DNA from: an uncultured Bacteroidales bacterium
Lineage (GTDB): Bacteria; Bacteroidota; Bacteroidia; Bacteroidales; Paludibacteraceae
DNA length: 44,393 nt
Assembly (NCBI GenBank): GCA_937915765.1
Contig: CALGHE010000023.1
Coordinates: 1 to 44,393 of the forward strand
Direction: 5' to 3'
The translations under genes and the position numbers were made by a program. Under the pieces are notes generated by a model that saw only the letters and a program-made list of their open reading frames with translations, was not told the DNA's origin and ran no database searches. This document shows, in pieces, positions 23,999-31,984 of this stretch. Each line of letters opens with the position of its first letter. Positions within the stretch are counted from its first letter, which is position 1.

Positions 23999-25483
23999 CT
24001 ATTTTCTTTCCGTATAAACAATATCTATACGAGGACGCTTTTCTTCAGGCACAGCCTCCGAGCCGTAAAAACAAACCGCCGTCATCCAATTCTCCTGATT
24101 ATAGAAATAAGAGCCGTTCACAGCAGATATTGACACAGGAACCACAACCATGTTCTCCAAGTCAAAAGAAGCGTTTCCGTTCTTCATCCTCTGCATAGCG
24201 TAAGTGATGTCGAAAGAGTAAACCCCTGAAGTATCATACGCAGCAGAAAAAGAATTTATCTTGTCCGGCGACTGATTTCTGTAAAAGAAATTATCGATAG
24301 AATCCTTGTTGACAAGAAGCATAAAAGAATTAGGGTTCTTGTTAAACTTGGTCTCCCAATCTAATTTTTTTGTGTAAAGCTTAAGATACACTCCGTTGAA
24401 AGAAATCTTAGAAGTATCAGAACCATTCTTGGCTAAAGAGTCAAGCACAGTTTGGAACGGAATCTTCACAGACGTGTTAATTCCGGAAGGTGTAAACGTG
24501 TAAGACAGTGTCTTGTCGCTCTTCAGTTCGGCAAACGACTCTTTCAGATTTATATGTTTTATCACATCAGCGCGCTCAACCGCCTTATTCGCAGAGAAAA
24601 ACACACCCAAAGAGAGCGGATTAAAGCGTTCTCCATTAGAGCCTCTCAACTCACGAGAATCCACGATAGTGTCACGTCCCTCGTAAGTCGTATGAATCTT
24701 AGCCTCGTAACTGTAATACAGATAAATCCCCGCAACCGGAATCTTTATGATACCACCCTCATTAAAGGAATGAGAAACATAAACACCCTTGATAATGTCG
24801 TTAAATTCAGACTGTTTCTTCACCCCGGAACCGGACGTGTAGATATTGGCCAGCTTTTCACCAAACTCCTTCGACAAAGGGACTCGCAAACGACGAGCCT
24901 TCGCCACCTGATAGACAAGCGAACCCAAAAGTTCGTCCTTATCACAATACAAAGCCGGGTCCGTATTAGAATAATATTTGACACCACCAGGCAATGTCCT
25001 GTTCAGGGCATACACATCTATAGCCTGCAACGACAAAGAGTCGCCAATAAAATCGTCAGAATATTCTGCATGAAAAAAGACAGAATCCACCGACAATCCG
25101 GAAGGCTCCGTTATTTTCAGAATATTGCCAAACTTAGGATTGAAGTCAGACAGAAGCGTATTCAGCACGCCGTTCACAGTAGAGTTTTTGGTTACGACAG
25201 TCGTGTCAGGAATAAACACACCGCCCAAACGTCCGTCTATCTGCGTCACGAATTCAGCCTGCGTCACGCCAAACTTCGGGTCTGTGTACTGCCCAAGAAT
25301 GAAGTTTGCAGACTTGCACAGAGAAGAGTCCGCCAAAACACTTTCCGTCTGCACATTAACCATAAAAGAGGAGATGCTCAGCACATCCTCCGAAGGCTGA
25401 ATCAAAGAACCCACCTCACCATTGTCCTCGCAAGCCACAAGCCCCAGAGCCGACAAAATAACTGCAAAATGTCTGAACTTCAT
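23999..25483 (-). CDS. DUF4270 lipoprotein
   Basis: 494 aa. Lipoprotein signal MKFRHFAVILSALGLVAC with Cys18. The body matches the DUF4270 pattern of Bacteroidetes: SVLADSSLCKSANFILGQYTDPKFGVTQAEFVTQ, then VDSVFFHAEYSDDFIGDSLSLQAIDVYALNR. Function is unknown; it is a surface or periplasmic lipoprotein. It lies between the one-domain GT5 protein (upstream) and the M23 lipoprotein (downstream) with short gaps. The GT5-DUF4270 pairing next to panC/panD is a known Bacteroidales arrangement. ATG at 25483; one upstream TTG codon is ignored. Confidence 0.88.
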   Translation of the reverse strand: MKFRHFAVILSALGLVACEDNGEVGSLIQPSEDVLSISSFMVNVQTESVLADSSLCKSANFILGQYTDPKFGVTQAEFVTQIDGRLGGVFIPDTTVVTKNSTVNGVLNTLLSDFNPKFGNILKITEPSGLSVDSVFFHAEYSDDFIGDSLSLQAIDVYALNRTLPGGVKYYSNTDPALYCDKDELLGSLVYQVAKARRLRVPLSKEFGEKLANIYTSGSGVKKQSEFNDIIKGVYVSHSFNEGGIIKIPVAGIYLYYSYEAKIHTTYEGRDTIVDSRELRGSNGERFNPLSLGVFFSANKAVERADVIKHINLKESFAELKSDKTLSYTFTPSGINTSVKIPFQTVLDSLAKNGSDTSKISFNGVYLKLYTKKLDWETKFNKNPNSFMLLVNKDSIDNFFYRNQSPDKINSFSAAYDTSGVYSFDITYAMQRMKNGNASFDLENMVVVPVSISAVNGSYFYNQENWMTAVCFYGSEAVPEEKRPRIDIVYTERK

Positions 25484-25528
25484 CAAAATACACTTTTTAT
25501 TTCACATTAAAAAAACAAGCCGGAAGCC

Positions 25529-26338
25529 TTACTTCAGCACATCGTCATAAAACGCGTTATAAGCGTCCACATAAGAATCCTGTCCGGCATAAGGCAAGAA
25601 TAACTTACCCTCGCTTTTAGCATACTCAACGACGTTTTTGTTAACAACCTCGCTGCCTTGGATAACCCCGTCAGAATACTTGACAGCAAACTTAGCAAGG
25701 TCTTCAAACGACACTTCCTTGCCGACCAATTCCGCAACATCAGAACTTTCAACACCGTCGATTATCGCTTTTTCGCCAAACCTGCCGCTGAACGGCAACT
25801 TAAACTCGTCACCATAAACAGAATAAACAACCTTAGAGTTCTTGAAGAAAGGATCTGAACTAAAGGCAGTCTTTATGTAAAGAGGTGCCAAAGCCGTCAT
25901 CCAACCATGACAATGAACCACGTCTGGAGTCCACCTCAGCTTCTTGACGGTCTCAAGCACACCGCGCACATAAAAGATAGAACGGTCTTCATTATCGTCA
26001 AACTCTCCATTTTCATCAGAAGTCATTCCTTTACGCTGGAAAAAGTCGTCATTGTCAATAAAGTAAACCTGCATTCTGGCAGACTGAATCGACGCGACCT
26101 TTATAATAAGAGGATGGTCCGAATCATCTATTATCAAGTTCATTCCAGACAAGCGGATAACTTCGTGCAACTGATTTCTGCGCTCATTAACACAACCAAA
26201 CTTAGGCATAAAAGTGCGTATTTCACGACCTTTTTCCTGTATCATCTGAGGCAAAAACCTGCTTATGTTAGAAATCTCGCTTTCCGCAACATACGGAAAC
26301 ATTTCCTGCGTAATGTATAAAATTTTAGTAGCTTCCAT
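25529..26338 (-). CDS. Glycogen/starch synthase N-terminal-domain protein (GT5, one domain only)
   Basis: 269 aa. Resembles the ADP-glucose-binding N-terminal domain of GT5 synthases: ILYITQEMFPYVAESEISNISRFLPQ at the start (usually 'E..P.aK.GGLgDV'), the DNDDFFQRKGM region and DVVHCHGWMTALAPLYIKT. The usual K-x-G-G-L loop reads AESEISN, so the ADP-glucose-binding Lys and Gly residues are missing. The C-terminal GT-B domain is absent altogether. Synthase activity is therefore unlikely; a regulatory or binding role is possible. Short GT5 proteins of this type are common in Bacteroidales next to panC. First gene of the operon with DUF4270 and M23; it has a near-perfect promoter. Confidence 0.85.
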   Translation of the reverse strand: MEATKILYITQEMFPYVAESEISNISRFLPQMIQEKGREIRTFMPKFGCVNERRNQLHEVIRLSGMNLIIDDSDHPLIIKVASIQSARMQVYFIDNDDFFQRKGMTSDENGEFDDNEDRSIFYVRGVLETVKKLRWTPDVVHCHGWMTALAPLYIKTAFSSDPFFKNSKVVYSVYGDEFKLPFSGRFGEKAIIDGVESSDVAELVGKEVSFEDLAKFAVKYSDGVIQGSEVVNKNVVEYAKSEGKLFLPYAGQDSYVDAYNAFYDDVLK

Positions 26339-26378
26339 TAACACTTTTTTATGTTCGCACTCACAAAAATGAGGTTTG

Positions 26379-26410
26379 CAAAGATAGTGATTTTATCCGA
26401 TTTAGGCAAA
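26379..26410 (-). promoter_or_regulatory. Promoter of the GT5-DUF4270-M23 operon
   Basis: Minus strand: TTTG (26410-26407), a 20-base spacer, TATCTTTG (26386-26379). The -7 box lies about 40 bases before the ATG at 26338. Confidence 0.85.
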
Positions 26411-26501
26411 ATGTAGCACCACCTAATCGTTAATTTATGTTAAATTTATAACTAAACTAGACAAAAAAGTGTTTTTTCTTTTTCATTATTATATTATTTT
26501 G

Positions 26502-26509
26502 TTCCTTTG
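26502..26509 (+). promoter_or_regulatory. Possible -7 box of panC-panD
   Basis: TTCCTTTG, one mismatch from TAnnTTTG, 33 bases before the panC ATG. No exact -33 element. Confidence 0.3.
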
Positions 26510-26542
26510 TACAAATTTTAACAGATTAAATAGCATTGGTAT

Positions 26543-27394
26543 ATGAAGGTCATAGAAAAAACATTTGAAGTTACAGGCGCCGTCAGTCTGCTTGAGTCGC
26601 AAGGCAAGACAGTCGGCTTCGTGCCAACTATGGGCGCTCTGCACGAAGGACATCTGACTTTAGTAAGAAGATGCGCGGCTGAAAACGACGTGTGCGTTGT
26701 CAGCATTTTTGTAAATCCAACTCAGTTTAACAACAAGCACGACCTCGAGACTTATCCGAGAAACCTCGAAGCGGACATCAAACTGCTGCAGTCTGCCGGA
26801 TGCGACGTGCTTTTCGCTCCGTCCGAATCTGAAATATATCCGGAGCCGGACACCAGGCGCTTTGACTTCGGCACACTCGACAAAGTGATGGAGGGTGCTT
26901 ACCGTCCGGGGCATTTCAACGGAGTGGCTCAGGTTGTAAGCCGTCTGTTCAACATCATAAAACCGACAAGGGCTTATTTCGGCGAAAAAGATTTTCAGCA
27001 ACTTGCCATAATCAGAGAGATGGTCAAGCAATATAACGTTCCGGTCGAAATTGTAGGCTGCCCTATCGCCCGCGAAGAGTCCGGACTTGCTCTAAGCAGC
27101 CGCAACCAACGCCTTTCAGCTGAGGGAAAAGCGGCCGCACTTTCTATCTCCAAAGCTCTCTTCGGCAGCGTGTACCTTAAAAACGAAAAGAGCGTGAGCG
27201 AACTGAAGGCTTGGGTAATCGACAAGATAAACTCAGACCCTATGCTCGAAGTGGAATATTTCGACATCGTAGATGCTCTGTCTTTAAAGTCTATCGAAAA
27301 TTGGGACGAAACTGACAACGCGGTCGGGTGTGTAACCGTATATTGCGGAGATGTGCGCCTTATAGACAATATCCAGTACGGGAAGTTCAATTAA
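26543..27394 (+). CDS. panC: Pantothenate synthetase
   Basis: 283 aa. Joins pantoate and beta-alanine with ATP to make pantothenate. The nucleotidyltransferase HIGH-like motif is HEGH (residues 34-37, in FVPTMGALHEGH) and the KMSKS-like segment is the LSSRN region (GLALSSRNQRLS). The ATP/pantoate-binding segments NPTQFN and YFGEKDFQQLAIIREMV are intact, so it should be active. panD follows 15 bases later, which supplies the beta-alanine. Divergent from the GT5 operon. Confidence 0.98.
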   Translation: MKVIEKTFEVTGAVSLLESQGKTVGFVPTMGALHEGHLTLVRRCAAENDVCVVSIFVNPTQFNNKHDLETYPRNLEADIKLLQSAGCDVLFAPSESEIYPEPDTRRFDFGTLDKVMEGAYRPGHFNGVAQVVSRLFNIIKPTRAYFGEKDFQQLAIIREMVKQYNVPVEIVGCPIAREESGLALSSRNQRLSAEGKAAALSISKALFGSVYLKNEKSVSELKAWVIDKINSDPMLEVEYFDIVDALSLKSIENWDETDNAVGCVTVYCGDVRLIDNIQYGKFN

Positions 27395-27409
27395 TTAAAT
27401 ATATCAAAA

Positions 27410-27763
27410 ATGTTCATAGAGGTTCTTAAGTCCAAAATACATAGAGTTACGGTAACAGAGTCTGACTTGAATTACATTGGCAGCATCACGATTGACGAAG
27501 AGCTGATGGAAGCCGCAAATATTATTCCGAACGAGAAAGTTTTCATTGTTGACAACAATAACGGTTCGCGATTTGAGACTTACGCCATAAAAGGCGAAAG
27601 AGGGTCTGGTGTCATATGCCTAAACGGGGCCGCCGCCAGAATGGTGCAAAAAGGTGATGTTGTAATAATCATGTCCTACGCCACAATGGACTTTGAAGAG
27701 GCTAAAAACTTCAAACCTTCGGTTATTTTCCCTGACACTGCGACAAACAAACTGTTAAAATGA
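27410..27763 (+). CDS. panD: Aspartate 1-decarboxylase
   Basis: 117 aa. Makes beta-alanine from aspartate using a pyruvoyl cofactor formed by self-cleavage. The cleavage site Gly24-Ser25 is in NYIGSITID, at the standard position, and Lys9 and Tyr22 are present. GAAARMVQKGDVVIIMSYA is the conserved C-terminal region. It lies in an operon with panC. No separate PanM/PanZ maturation factor is seen here. Confidence 0.98.
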   Translation: MFIEVLKSKIHRVTVTESDLNYIGSITIDEELMEAANIIPNEKVFIVDNNNGSRFETYAIKGERGSGVICLNGAAARMVQKGDVVIIMSYATMDFEEAKNFKPSVIFPDTATNKLLK

Positions 27764-27944
27764 AAACGTCAAACGGGGCGACTTCTGTAAATTGCAATTT
27801 CATTCTTAACTCGGAGACTTTTGAACCCATGGTTCCTTGTCCTGATACGGTGTCGCTCTTTCTCTATATAATATGACAATCTGAGCAAGGCAAGGCTCTT
27901 TCAAGATGTTCCCGTCCTGACAATTTATAGAATTTGCAAAAAAC

Positions 27945-27981
27945 AAAGGCTGCCAAGACTTCGATCAAGGCAGCCTTTTTG
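27945..27981. terminator. Bidirectional terminator between panD and the polyferredoxin gene
   Basis: AAAGGCTGCC (27945-27954) and GGCAGCCTTT (27969-27978) form a perfect 10-bp stem. A T run follows on the plus strand and an A-rich tract precedes it, so it could serve both convergent genes. Confidence 0.92.
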
Positions 27982-27994
27982 TATCTGGTTTTCA

Positions 27995-29461
27995 TTACAA
28001 CACTCTGTGCTCCTCCACCCCTTCTATGCACATTCCGCTAAGCGGACGCGAAGGACACAAATTTTCACAAGCTCCGCAACCTATGCACATTTCCGTGTTG
28101 ACAGAAGGAATCCTCTTCCCTTCATAATCAATCATAGCTATTGCGCCTACCGGACAATGACGCGCGCAATTGTCGCATTTCTCGCCCTTGTTCGCCAAAC
28201 AATTATCCTTATGCCAAACCGCAACGCCTATCTGAATAGAAGACTTCTCAACTACGGATATTGGCTTAATTGCTCCTGTTGGACAGACTTCAGAACACTT
28301 CACGCACTCCGGACGGCAATATCCGCGCTCAAAACTCATCTCTGGCTGCATGAAAGAATCCAAACTGGCCGACGGCCTCAAAACTCCGTTAGGGCAAGCC
28401 GACACGCACAACTGACAGGCCGTACATCTGCTTGCAAAGTTACGCACACTCAAAGAGCCTGCCGGCTTAGGCGACAACTCTCTCACCGGCACTTTCTTGT
28501 CTTCTATAACAGCAAGCCCGCCATCCAGCTTTTTGCTCTGTGCCTTTACCGCCGCTGCAGACACAGCCATCGCAGACACAGCTATAAACTTGCGTCGAGA
28601 ATCATCTACCGCACCATCTGAAACCTCAGACTGACAAGTTTGCGCCTTATGCACAAACCTAACCGCCCCTTTGTTGCATTTATCTATACAGTCCATACAC
28701 GCAACACACCGGCTATAATCTACAGAATGTTCTTTTGAGTTAATGCATGAGGCCTTGCAATTCTTTGCGCACAAACCGCACGAATTGCATTTTTCTGTGT
28801 CTATAACAATTTTAAACCATGAAAATTTAGACAAATAGCCCAATATAGTGCCGACCGGACAAACCGTATTGCAGTATGTGCGTCCTCCTCGCCATGCCAA
28901 AAACGACAGAACTCCAAGTAAAGCCAACGCCAAAGCAACGCCTATAGCGCTTTTCACCCAAACATCATTTTCATAAAAGAGATAGCTGTCGTTCGCCTCT
29001 GCCACACTCGCCAGAAGATTATTGCACAGTCCGTAAATAGGAGACAGAAGAGACGAAACTATCAGCCCGAAAGAGCTGTAAGGCTCCAACAAAGCGGCTA
29101 TCCCAGCCAAACCCGGAACAACCATCAAAATAACATACAAGCCAAGAAGGACAAACCGCAACTTCTTCTTCTCCTTAGAGTAGGAATAACGGTTCTTTTT
29201 GAATTTCTTTCCGAACCACGCAAACACATCTTGCATCACTCCGAGCGGACAGATCACAGAACAATAAACGCGTCCAAAAAGGAGCGTCAGCAACACCAGA
29301 AAGACCAGCGCTCCGACATTAAGAGCCAGCAAAGCCGGCACCAGCTGAATCTTTGCCAACCAACCAAAAAAAACGCTGACAGTCCCTGTGAAATCCAAGA
29401 ACAGAAGCGTTATCAACGCAAGAAAAACAACTGCAAATGCAATTCTCAATTTTCGTAACAT
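27995..29461 (-). CDS. NapH-NapG-like membrane polyferredoxin fusion
   Basis: 488 aa. The N-terminal half (1-210) is a NapH-like membrane part with helices and two CxxxCP motifs (YCSVICPLG near 70; YCNTVCPVG near 200). Two 4Fe-4S motifs follow (CNSCGLCAKNC; CVACMDCIDKC). Then comes an internal twin-arginine-like signal (SRRKFIAVSAMAVSAAAV, near 290-310), and a NapG-like C-terminal half with CTACQLCVSACP, CRPECVKCSEVCP, CDNCARHCP and CIGCGACENLCP. It should pass electrons between the quinone pool or ferredoxin and a periplasmic partner. No napA or other reductase is in the window, so the partner is unknown. Monocistronic; TACCTTTG lies upstream (29514-29507). Confidence 0.88.
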   Translation of the reverse strand: MLRKLRIAFAVVFLALITLLFLDFTGTVSVFFGWLAKIQLVPALLALNVGALVFLVLLTLLFGRVYCSVICPLGVMQDVFAWFGKKFKKNRYSYSKEKKKLRFVLLGLYVILMVVPGLAGIAALLEPYSSFGLIVSSLLSPIYGLCNNLLASVAEANDSYLFYENDVWVKSAIGVALALALLGVLSFLAWRGGRTYCNTVCPVGTILGYLSKFSWFKIVIDTEKCNSCGLCAKNCKASCINSKEHSVDYSRCVACMDCIDKCNKGAVRFVHKAQTCQSEVSDGAVDDSRRKFIAVSAMAVSAAAVKAQSKKLDGGLAVIEDKKVPVRELSPKPAGSLSVRNFASRCTACQLCVSACPNGVLRPSASLDSFMQPEMSFERGYCRPECVKCSEVCPTGAIKPISVVEKSSIQIGVAVWHKDNCLANKGEKCDNCARHCPVGAIAMIDYEGKRIPSVNTEMCIGCGACENLCPSRPLSGMCIEGVEEHRVL

Positions 29462-29506
29462 ACAATCCTTAAATGTAATATTATTTATACTTTAAAATCA
29501 ATGCCT

Positions 29507-29514
29507 CAAAGGTA
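29507..29514 (-). promoter_or_regulatory. -7 box of the polyferredoxin gene
   Basis: TACCTTTG on the minus strand, 46 bases before the ATG at 29461; no clear -33 element. Confidence 0.4.
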
Positions 29515-29583
29515 TAAAAAAACGTTGAATTATTCTCTTCGCGCACAAAAAAAGACCCTTAATTTTGATTTTCAAATCTGACA

Positions 29584-31869
29584 TCACTTCCTCACCAATG
29601 TAAAATGCCCGCTCAGATTATAATCCAGAAACTCAAGGTCTATGACATACCAATAGTCTGTAGAAGGCATATCAACACCATTATACGTTCCGTCCCACCC
29701 TGGATACTGACTATCGTACTCTACCAGCAATTTGCCAAACCTGTCATAAATTCTGATCACATAATCGTCATACTGCTCAATATTTTCAATCTCCCAAAGG
29801 TCTTTCACACCATCTCCGTTAGGAGTGAAATGATCTTCCGGTATAATAGGGATAAACACAAAAAAGTTTGCCGTATCAACACAACCCAATGCGTCCTCCA
29901 CCACAGCCTGATACATACCGGCCTGCAGGTCGCTGAAAGTGCTGTCTCTGCTGAAAGAGTTCCCGTCAACACTGAAATAATAAGGTTTTGAGCCACTTCT
30001 GACAACTACATGCCCTCCACCCAGTTCCTGCTCTACTCTGACAATCTTAGGCACGTCGAAGATCTCAACAGAGACCGGCACCTCTTCTCTGCATGTTCCA
30101 TACTTTATCTCCACTTTATACTCGACATTTGTATAAGGCCTGACAGAAGGATTTGAGACCGTGTCACTGCTCAGATAAATACGTGGTGTCCATTTATAAC
30201 TCGCCCCCTCAATCTCTGTCACACTCAAACTAAACTCGCTCAGTTTACAGCCTGCGAAACTGAAAGAGTCCGGCAACGGCACAGCCATATCCTTGATTAC
30301 TTCAGTCTTTATATATAGCGGACACCCATCCGCACCGACAGCAGTGTCTATCAGTGTCGTGTCCTCTTCAAAAACGACCCCGTCAATAGTCACAGGAAAT
30401 CCTTCACAAAAATGCACATCCGGCCTCTCCTCCCAATTCGCGGGGAACGTGTCTACATTAACTTCAACAATCACACTGTCACAACCAAACCGACCTCTTA
30501 TCGTGTCATAAACAAGCGCTTTGCCTTTATAATAGGAGCCATTTAACTCGAACGAATCATTCTGGCAGATAAGCACCTCTTTCTCCATATATTCAGGCTT
30601 TGGCAAAACCGTCAGATGCACTCCCACAATACTATCGCACCCGCAACTGTTAGCACCTTTGAACGTCTCCACAAAAAAGCCGGATTCAAACCGCTTCGCT
30701 CCTCCAAAATCATAACTCTCTCCATAGCAGATTGTATCATTAAAATAATGCTCCGTATATTTCCTCTCTATACTAAAAGACACAATGCTATCACAACCAT
30801 TAGACGCGACCAAAGTATCCACATAATGACCAGTCTCCTTGTAAACCTTTCCGTCAACTATAACAGAATCCTTGCTGCAGAACTCGAAAGACATGGCAGT
30901 GTCCTTTTTATAAAAATCAGAGATATTAACCACCACATCAAAAGAGACAGGCGGCGAGCATCGGTCTAATTGTCCCCAAACCGTATAAGTCCCGTTCATC
31001 AAATAAGAAGCGCCTCCGATAGACGGATTCTGCTCATCGCTTCTGAAACCGTTCGGGCCAATCCAGTGAAAATCCTCCAACAAATTTGAATTTGCATAAA
31101 ACCGCAACGTAGAATCCTCGCAGCCCGGCATCTCAAAACCGGCGGTTAGTTCCACAACCGGCTCCGGCTCACACTCAGGAAAAGCCTGCTCATTGCGGCA
31201 GTCTGAAAAATTCTCGTAGTACTCTGTGCCGTTAGTTATGTCTTTGTAACGTATAGATATAATGGACCCCCCGCCATACTCCCAATGAACCTCCAGATCC
31301 CTTATTTTACATATCGGATACCACTCCCGCTTATACACGTTACCGTTCCTCACAAAACTAAGAAGCCCATTCTTAAATTTAAAACCTAAAGTTGAAGTTC
31401 CCCAACCCGAATTCGCTCTCAATCCATTTTTATCATCCTCCACCTTATCCTCTATTTCAACTCGCCTAACCTCGCCTGCACTACGCAAAAAAGGATTTTT
31501 AGGTTCTGCTATAATGTCCATGCCCACAATCACAGAAAATCCGCTTAAGTCAGAATCTTCAGTTACAAAAAAGGACAATGTTTCAAATTCAATTTCAAAT
31601 TCGTCCGTCGCGCAGCTTGTATCTGAAAAGTAAAAATGAGGCACTTTAAAAACATCACCATCATACCCTGGCAAAGCCGCACCATCTGCTCCTGAAAAAA
31701 ACTCATCTGCTACGTAATAATCATAAACCTCTCCAGTCCACGAATTTTCAAGCGTTGCCGTCCATCTCGAAGTTTCCGCACACGTCTCTTGTCCGTATGC
31801 AGCCCCTACAAGAGACCAAAGCACACAGACCAAAACCGCGATCTTATATTGAAAACATTTACACAGCAT
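29584..31869 (-). CDS. T9SS type-B cargo protein (gliding-motility C-terminal domain)
   Basis: 761 aa, secreted. The signal peptide ends near VGAAYG. An N-terminal beta-rich domain (about 25-240) is followed by a PKD-like segment (CEDSTLRFYANSNLLEDFHWIGPNGF) and four imperfect Cys-containing repeats of about 45-50 residues (about 320-520) of the form C-x-x-D-S-x-x-x-x-G...GCDSIV. The C-terminal 90 residues are the type-B sorting domain: DHFTPNGDGVKDLWEIENI...VIRIYDRFGKLL...GWDGTYNG...YWYVIDL. Such proteins are exported by the type IX system and attached to the surface. The role is unknown, probably adhesion or matrix. Confidence 0.92.
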   Translation of the reverse strand: MLCKCFQYKIAVLVCVLWSLVGAAYGQETCAETSRWTATLENSWTGEVYDYYVADEFFSGADGAALPGYDGDVFKVPHFYFSDTSCATDEFEIEFETLSFFVTEDSDLSGFSVIVGMDIIAEPKNPFLRSAGEVRRVEIEDKVEDDKNGLRANSGWGTSTLGFKFKNGLLSFVRNGNVYKREWYPICKIRDLEVHWEYGGGSIISIRYKDITNGTEYYENFSDCRNEQAFPECEPEPVVELTAGFEMPGCEDSTLRFYANSNLLEDFHWIGPNGFRSDEQNPSIGGASYLMNGTYTVWGQLDRCSPPVSFDVVVNISDFYKKDTAMSFEFCSKDSVIVDGKVYKETGHYVDTLVASNGCDSIVSFSIERKYTEHYFNDTICYGESYDFGGAKRFESGFFVETFKGANSCGCDSIVGVHLTVLPKPEYMEKEVLICQNDSFELNGSYYKGKALVYDTIRGRFGCDSVIVEVNVDTFPANWEERPDVHFCEGFPVTIDGVVFEEDTTLIDTAVGADGCPLYIKTEVIKDMAVPLPDSFSFAGCKLSEFSLSVTEIEGASYKWTPRIYLSSDTVSNPSVRPYTNVEYKVEIKYGTCREEVPVSVEIFDVPKIVRVEQELGGGHVVVRSGSKPYYFSVDGNSFSRDSTFSDLQAGMYQAVVEDALGCVDTANFFVFIPIIPEDHFTPNGDGVKDLWEIENIEQYDDYVIRIYDRFGKLLVEYDSQYPGWDGTYNGVDMPSTDYWYVIDLEFLDYNLSGHFTLVRK

Positions 31870-31880
31870 AACCGAGTGTG

Positions 31881-31911
31881 CAAATATACAAAATAGAATC
31901 CAAAATCACAA
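31881..31911 (-). promoter_or_regulatory. Promoter of the T9SS type-B protein gene
   Basis: Minus strand: TTG (31911-31909), a 20-base spacer, TATATTTG (31888-31881), 12 bases from the start codon. Confidence 0.6.
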
Positions 31912-31984
31912 CGTAATTTTTTGTAAAATAATCAATTAACATTTTTTAACTACGAAAAGAGCGATTAAACAAGACATTCTTCCG

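Noticed and set aside
24452..25510. 352-codon plus-strand frame over the DUF4270 gene
   Set aside because: Arg/His/Gln-rich composition typical of antisense frames; the opposite strand encodes a clear lipoprotein.
27760..27876. 38-codon frame overlapping the panD stop by ATGA
   Set aside because: Composition is unremarkable, there is no recognised homology, and it ends in an AT-rich spacer; the overlap alone is weak support.
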